A stretch of DNA of 41,019 bases, taken from assembly GCA_039810585.1 (NCBI GenBank), contig JBDHXF010000034.1:1-41019 (forward strand), in the 5' to 3' direction. Source of the DNA: JBBATK01 sp039810585. GTDB taxonomy: Bacteria; Bacteroidota; Ignavibacteria; Kapaibacteriales; NICIL-2. The position numbers were made by a program, and so were the translations under genes. Each line of letters begins with the position of its first letter. The first letter of the stretch is position 1. The notes beneath the pieces were generated by a model. That model was not told the DNA's origin. It made no database searches and worked only from the letters and a program-made list of their open reading frames with translations. Below are positions 34,421 through 41,019 of the stretch, in pieces.

Positions 34421-35401
34421 ATGAAAAACGATATCGAAGAAATTCAGCGTATGAACACCGTGGTCGGACAAGTCCGATCGGAGATTGCAAAAGTCATCGT
34501 CGGACAGGACTACGTGGTTGATGAGTTACTTATCTCGCTGTTTGCACGAGGTCACTGCCTACTCGTCGGCGTGCCCGGTTTGGCAAAAACACTATTGATC
34601 CGCACATTGTCCCGAGCCTTGGACTTGCGCTTCAATCGCGTTCAGTTTACACCAGACTTGATGCCCAGCGATATCACCGGAACCGAAGTGATTGAAGAGA
34701 ACATGAGCACCGGCGCCAAGGAATTTCGTTTTGTGAAGGGACCGATTTTCTCGAACATTGTCCTTGCCGACGAAATCAATCGCACACCTCCAAAAACGCA
34801 GGCAGCCTTGTTGGAAGCGATGCAGGAGCATTCCGTCACCGCCTCCGGCACCACCTACCGTCTGGATGAACCTTTCTTCGTTCTTGCCACACAAAATCCG
34901 ATAGAGCAAGAAGGTACCTATCCACTTCCTGAAGCTCAGCTCGACCGTTTTATGTTCATGCTTCGTCTGGATTATCCCTCGTTCCAGGAAGAGATTGATA
35001 TCGTGAAACGCACCACCGTCGGCACAGAAGCAGAGCCGCAGGCTCGCATGAATGCATCCGATATCATGAGTTTTCAGGATCTGGTGCGACGTGTTCCGGT
35101 GGCGGATAATGTGATATCCTATGCTGTTCGTTTGGTGCAGGCTACGCGACCGGTTACGAGCGATCACAAGGTGGTGAAAGATTACATTCAGTATGGCGCC
35201 GGACCACGAGCTTCACAGTATTTGATTTTGGGTGCGAAGACCCGTGCAGCAATGCAAGGACGATTCAGCCCGGAAATTGCAGACGTCAAAGCGGTTGCCG
35301 CTTCGGTGCTGCGCCATCGCATCGTTGCCAACTTCAACGCCGAGGCAGAAAACATTAGTACCACGGATATCGTCGCTCAACTGATGAGCGCTCTGGCATG
35401 A
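34421..35401 (+). CDS. MoxR-family AAA+ ATPase
   Basis: AAA+ ATPase of 326 residues. It has Walker A GVPGLAKT (50-57), Walker B NIVLADEINRTPPKTQAALLEAM (residues 112-134) and the MoxR motif FVLATQNPIEQEGTYPLPEAQLDRF (split here for reading). MoxR proteins act as chaperones that mature metal-containing or surface-associated complexes, usually beside DUF58 and VWA-domain genes. Those partners are missing here. A short, frameshifted gene overlaps the stop by 4 nt instead, followed by a four-helix membrane protein. The start is 29 bases after the M16 stop, so the genes probably form an operon. Confidence 0.95.
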   Translation: MKNDIEEIQRMNTVVGQVRSEIAKVIVGQDYVVDELLISLFARGHCLLVGVPGLAKTLLIRTLSRALDLRFNRVQFTPDLMPSDITGTEVIEENMSTGAKEFRFVKGPIFSNIVLADEINRTPPKTQAALLEAMQEHSVTASGTTYRLDEPFFVLATQNPIEQEGTYPLPEAQLDRFMFMLRLDYPSFQEEIDIVKRTTVGTEAEPQARMNASDIMSFQDLVRRVPVADNVISYAVRLVQATRPVTSDHKVVKDYIQYGAGPRASQYLILGAKTRAAMQGRFSPEIADVKAVAASVLRHRIVANFNAEAENISTTDIVAQLMSALA

Positions 35402-35654
35402 GGTCGTTCCTCATGCAGGTGATTTTTTCTTTCACGCTGGCTATGGCCAGCGCCGATACACGTGTGGTGCTGCGTGAGCCGGTTCCCATTGTGTACTTCT
35501 CGAACACCCCGACACGCCGATTACGAGTCCGTCCCCTGCGACGGCGATACTCCAGGAATTGGGATTGAGTCTGACCACTCCAACGTTTTTTCGCTCCTTA
35601 CGCGAGGCCACAACTCGTATTTTTCCTGTTGTGTTTCGGTTGACCACTGTGTAA
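35398..35654 (+). pseudogene. Small secreted protein gene with a frameshift in a C-run
   Basis: An ATG at 35398 overlaps the MoxR stop (ATGA) and begins MRSFLMQVIFSFTLAMASA, a signal-peptide-like segment. It then reads VVLREPVPIVYFSNTP and ends after 56 codons at 35568. In another frame, right after the four-C run at 35507-35510, the sequence continues DTPITSPSPATAILQELG and then TTPTFFRSLREATTRIF to a stop at 35652-35654, 10 bases before the next gene. One extra C would give a continuous ~85-residue protein filling the gap between MoxR and 35665 exactly. It is either a real frameshift mutation, a sequencing error or programmed slippage. No family is recognised. Confidence 0.45.
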
Positions 35655-35664
35655 TTCTGCGTCT

Positions 35665-36066
35665 ATGCACCGTCGATTATTTTTCTTGTGGAGCGGACTC
35701 ATTGCTCTTGCCATGGGCATCGTCCTCTTGGTGTCACCTACTCTTGCAGCTCAACTCTTTGGCGTGACGCCCTCCACAGCAACGGATCTGTTGTTTCGCG
35801 CAATGGGAGCGACGATCGTCTCAACCGGGGTGCTTAATCTTTTAGTTCGCCTACATGCAGACTCGGCGTCGCTACGTGCCGTGTTGATCTTCAACATCGT
35901 GAGCCAAGTCCTCAATATTGCCGTCGATCTGTTTGGTGTCGCAGCCGGAACTGTGGCCATGAGCTCGATGGCTCCGGCACAGGTTGTACATCTCTTCATA
36001 CTTGTTGGTTCGTGGCACTATCTGCGAGATTTGAGCCGCGAATCAGCTGACTATGAAGAATCGTGA
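35665..36066 (+). CDS. Four-helix membrane protein
   Basis: Hypothetical inner-membrane protein of 133 residues with four hydrophobic segments: FFLWSGLIALAMGIVLLV, LLFRAMGATIVSTGVLNLLV, VLIFNIVSQVLNIAVDLFGV (with AAGTVA after it), and APAQVVHLFILVGSWHYL. The tail is acidic (RESADYEES). It follows the frameshifted gene by 10 bases, so it is likely in the MoxR operon. No family or function is recognised. Confidence 0.75.
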   Translation: MHRRLFFLWSGLIALAMGIVLLVSPTLAAQLFGVTPSTATDLLFRAMGATIVSTGVLNLLVRLHADSASLRAVLIFNIVSQVLNIAVDLFGVAAGTVAMSSMAPAQVVHLFILVGSWHYLRDLSRESADYEES

Positions 36067-36302
36067 ATTGACTCTGACTTGTTCATCACTCGCCCATTTT
36101 CTGTCACGATCATGAATATCGTGCTGTACTACAACGGAGTACTGTGACGAAAAACCGACATCACCTGTGTATGTCGTGAATTTTGTCGCCAATAGACACC
36201 CGAGCTCAACGTCAACCTGTGTTTGCTGCTGCGTGGGCGCTGGCCTGCGGAGTGTGTATCTTTGTTCTTTCATTGTCCTTTGTCCAGAAAGAGAACCCGC
36301 CA

Positions 36303-38834
<2,532 letters not shown>

Positions 38835-38865
38835 GTGTATTCAATCTTTGATGTAGACGACGAGA

Positions 38866-38886
38866 CGGGCTGACGCTGTCAGTCCG
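38866..38886. repeat. Hairpin between lon and the lipoprotein gene
   Basis: CGGGCTGAC-GCT-GTCAGTCCG, a 9-bp stem with one G-T pair and a three-base loop, in the 86-base gap. No T-run follows, so it is not a typical terminator. It may be an mRNA processing or stability element. Confidence 0.5.
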
Positions 38887-38920
38887 CTCACCTTTCCCAC
38901 ATTACTCAGAGCTCGCTTAC

Positions 38921-39223
38921 ATGTCGCTTCAACAGATTCTTCTCTCCGCCCTCGCGTGCAGTTGCCTGGTGCTGTTCGCTGCCTGCACATCAGACGCCGA
39001 TGAGCAACGCATGAGTGAGACCTATGCGCAGATATTGCTGATTCGTGAACAGTCCGCCGACACAGCCGTCGCGAATCGCTCGGTGGATTCTGTGATCTCT
39101 GCGCATGGCTACACTCGCCACAGTTTTCACGACGAGTTTTTACGCCTGACCAAGAACTCGGAGTCCTTCCGTAAAATGATGGACAGTGCACACAATCGCA
39201 TCCAGCGCAATAGCGTAAAGTAA
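38921..39223 (+). CDS. Small lipoprotein
   Basis: Predicted lipoprotein of 100 residues. The signal ends in the lipobox LFAAC with Cys22. The mature part is helical (MSETYAQILLIREQ and SVDSVISAHGY) and ends FLRLTKNSESFRKMMDSAHNRI. The overall shape (lipobox, then a helix pair with Y and F in the second half) recalls DUF4296-type Bacteroidota lipoproteins, but I cannot confirm it. It follows lon on the same strand. Function unknown. Confidence 0.7.
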   Translation: MSLQQILLSALACSCLVLFAACTSDADEQRMSETYAQILLIREQSADTAVANRSVDSVISAHGYTRHSFHDEFLRLTKNSESFRKMMDSAHNRIQRNSVK

Positions 39224-39322
39224 CGGCGACTACGACACTACGCCGTGCAGTGGTACCAAGACATCTCATGGTAGACGTGAAGCGGGATTCAGTGTGGAGT
39301 TCAGGAAGCAAGTGATATTGCA

Positions 39323-40843
39323 TCACCAGCGAATGCGAGCCAAAGCAACTGACCAGCCGACCGTGGGATTTTTATCGAAGACGTAGGTGAGCAAATCACG
39401 CGTGGAAATACCGAACTCCCACACGCCATCGAATACAGAGAACATGACACCGACGGGCATATTAAAGCCCATTGATCCGCCAAAACAGAGCCCGCCTTGC
39501 ACGGCGATCCACTCATTAATGCCGTGATTGAGACCACCTGAAATAAACACGGTACTCAAGTTTCCGGGGAATTTACTTACGGCGGGAATTTCGATATCAA
39601 TTCCGCCATAACGCAATCTGCCATACTCATAGCTACCACCGATGCGTACCCTGGCCGGCAATGTGGTTGTCACTTCCTGTAGGCCGGCCCACTTAAAATA
39701 GCCGCCGTCACCCGTTATCTTCTGTGCTTCTGTAAAGAGATTGTAGGAATTAAAACCGGTTGACGACACCCCATTCATCACATAATCCTGAGCAGAATAC
39801 ACATTGCCCTTCCAACGTATTGAGCCAATATCTACAACACTGAGTGAAAGGCGGTACCGTCGGCGAAAAACCATCGTAATTCCAACATCAACACCATACC
39901 CACTGCCTACGGGAAGCAGACCGCTACCATCGATATGCGAAGGAGTGACCGACTTTCCGTAGTTAATATTGAACAGTGGACTGATGGAGCTATAGGCAAC
40001 GAGGTTTTTCTGGTCGTCGATGTACGAATTCAGCAAGGCAAAGCCCTGGATGTATTTAACACTCAGACCTGCATACATCTGAAATCGATCTGAGTAAAAG
40101 ATATCCTTTCCATATCCAAAAGAATACTCGCGAGTCCAGCTCATGGAGATGCGCGTGGAGTCGAATAATTGGGAGTAGAGTTTGGGATGGCGGGCAACGC
40201 CAATGGTGTCGGTCGGTGACCACGATTCCACATAACTCGAATCGAAATAGGGTGCCTTCCGACCGAGAAAGGCAAACTGAGCAGCAAAGGAATTGAGGAC
40301 GAATTCTCCGGAAATTCGATCACGGACTTGCAAGGCAAAGCCACCGCTGTATTCAGTTTGGTAGGCAGCACCGAACGAAATGAGGTCGGCATTCATATAG
40401 ACTCCCTTGCCGGAAAATCGCAAAGCAGCTTGCACCTTTTGAGCTTGGTTAAAGTTTTGGGCGTTCACGTTAAACATTGCATCGATGAGGTCCGTGCTTC
40501 CCATAGCGTCGGAATTGACGGCTGCTCCAACCTCAGCAACAGTGAACGAAAGGTGACGTCGCTCTCTCGTAAGCCCACCATCAATCGGCGATGTGGCCCG
40601 AAACTCTGTACTCGATGGGATAAATCCCAGGTTGGCGGGATTGACTCCCAGACACTGATAATCGGAGACCAGTGTGGAACCGATAGCAGATTGTCCGACG
40701 CGCGAGAAGTCATTCATCTCACTCTGCGCCCAAACGAACGGTGCACAAGCAAGCATCGCAAGCGCAAGACTCAGCACCCGGCGAAACTTGCACGGTTGAG
40801 TGAGCGCGACGTGACGATGAGTATGGAAGTCAAGAACACTCAT
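39323..40843 (-). CDS. Outer-membrane beta-barrel protein, DUF5723-like
   Basis: Predicted outer-membrane protein of 506 residues. A ~24-residue polar start precedes the signal core (VLSLALAMLACAPFVWAQS). The mature part begins with the DUF5723/PorV-like pattern (GQSAIGSTLVSDYQCLGVNPANLGF). Alternating strands ending in aromatic residues follow, and the final strand is VGWSVALARIRW. Such barrels are common in T9SS-bearing Bacteroidota and are often related to the PorV/PorQ shuttle proteins, though the role here is unknown. The ATG at 40843 overlaps the upstream stop codon in TGATG, so translation is coupled to the oxidoreductase gene. A GTG at 40846 would add one residue. Confidence 0.85.
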   Translation of the reverse strand: MSVLDFHTHRHVALTQPCKFRRVLSLALAMLACAPFVWAQSEMNDFSRVGQSAIGSTLVSDYQCLGVNPANLGFIPSSTEFRATSPIDGGLTRERRHLSFTVAEVGAAVNSDAMGSTDLIDAMFNVNAQNFNQAQKVQAALRFSGKGVYMNADLISFGAAYQTEYSGGFALQVRDRISGEFVLNSFAAQFAFLGRKAPYFDSSYVESWSPTDTIGVARHPKLYSQLFDSTRISMSWTREYSFGYGKDIFYSDRFQMYAGLSVKYIQGFALLNSYIDDQKNLVAYSSISPLFNINYGKSVTPSHIDGSGLLPVGSGYGVDVGITMVFRRRYRLSLSVVDIGSIRWKGNVYSAQDYVMNGVSSTGFNSYNLFTEAQKITGDGGYFKWAGLQEVTTTLPARVRIGGSYEYGRLRYGGIDIEIPAVSKFPGNLSTVFISGGLNHGINEWIAVQGGLCFGGSMGFNMPVGVMFSVFDGVWEFGISTRDLLTYVFDKNPTVGWSVALARIRW

Positions 40844-41019
40844 CACATGGGCATGGAACGCATTTCAACTTTATCGGCAATCATCGCAGCGATGCGTAGG
40901 GCTTCAGCAGCATCCGAAGCGCTTACTGCGATGGGACTGTTCCGTTCGATCGAGGCCACAAAGGCGTGCTGTTCCTCGGCAATGGCGTTCAGTTCAGGTA
41001 CAGGCGGTTGTTCAAAAAC
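40843..41019 (-). CDS. Gfo/Idh/MocA-type oxidoreductase, 3' end only
   Basis: The last 58 codons of a gene that begins outside the window. The translation shows AEEQHAFVASIERNSPIAVS and then DAAEALRIAAMIADKVE before the TGA at 40843-40845. This matches the C-terminal end of Gfo/Idh/MocA sugar-type dehydrogenases, where the pattern is F-x-x-A-I-x-x-x-x-x-P-V-S followed by A-L-x-x-A-x-x-I. Those enzymes oxidise or reduce sugars and other small molecules with NAD(P). The assignment rests on this short segment. Confidence 0.6.
   Translation of the reverse strand, partial: VFEQPPVPELNAIAEEQHAFVASIERNSPIAVSASDAAEALRIAAMIADKVEMRSMPM

Noticed and set aside
36112..36180. Short inverted repeats upstream of lon as a possible CIRCE or heat-shock operator
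   Set aside because: The sequence does not match the CIRCE consensus, and the stems are short.
36183..36302. Extended Lon N-terminus from a TTG at 36183
   Set aside because: Lon is cytosolic and typically starts shortly before the LON domain. The extension is unlike Lon and the ATG at 36303 fits family length.

Overview
The window is chromosomal DNA of moderate GC content from a bacterium of the Bacteroidota/Chlorobiota side of the FCB group. An Ignavibacteria- or Kapabacteria-like lineage is my best guess. The evidence is two giant secreted proteins with a type IX secretion (T9SS) C-terminal sorting domain, a DUF5723-like outer-membrane beta-barrel, lipoproteins, a membrane pyrophosphatase and an M1 peptidase. 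No phage, plasmid backbone, rRNA or CRISPR array is visible. The single RNA gene found is tRNA-Val(GAC).

Layout. 207-8938 (minus): two tandem paralogous T9SS surface proteins of about 1400 residues. They share a 2.6 kb 3' part, including a downstream multi-hairpin array, but have unrelated-looking, AT-rich 5' parts. 9100-9964 (minus): three small two-helix membrane proteins. 10355-11005 (minus): a Spy/CpxP-like lipoprotein with a clear terminator. 11304-13421 (minus): hppA. 13570-13643 (plus): tRNA-Val. 13723-14787: an orphan XRE-type regulator bracketed by a 61-bp direct repeat. 14791-18746 (minus): a FIST sensor protein overlapping by 4 nt a hybrid histidine kinase. 18934-24382 (minus): an accessory cluster of a SET protein, an ATP-grasp ligase, an ATP-grasp/SET fusion, a lone ABC transmembrane domain and an NAD-dependent epimerase. 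24677-32904 (minus): an envelope protein, two short-chain dehydrogenases, an M1 aminopeptidase, a sigma-54 activator without receiver domain, an anchored rhodanese and a J-domain protein. 33063-39223 (plus): an M16 peptidase-fold subunit without the zinc motif, a MoxR ATPase, a frameshifted small secreted protein, a four-helix membrane protein, lon and a lipoprotein. 39323-41019 (minus): a DUF5723-like barrel and the 3' end of a Gfo/Idh/MocA-type oxidoreductase.

The best candidate for an undescribed system is the SET/ATP-grasp cluster. Two SET-type lysine methyltransferase domains, both with post-SET cysteines, are coupled to two D-Ala-D-Ala-ligase-like ATP-grasp domains, once as separate overlapping genes and once as a fusion. 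An ABC-type membrane domain and an epimerase follow. The architecture suggests ATP-dependent amide-bond formation coupled to methylation of a peptide or amino-acid product, followed by export. The substrate is unknown and no precursor peptide was recognised.

A second theme is small repeats. Dispersed palindromic elements with three-base loops (mostly GAA/TTC) followed by an ACGAAT-like tail lie between many genes, and two of them in inverted orientation form the coding sequence of the last 25 residues of Lon. A 26-bp tandem repeat re-copies the 3' end and stop codon of the sigma-54 activator gene.
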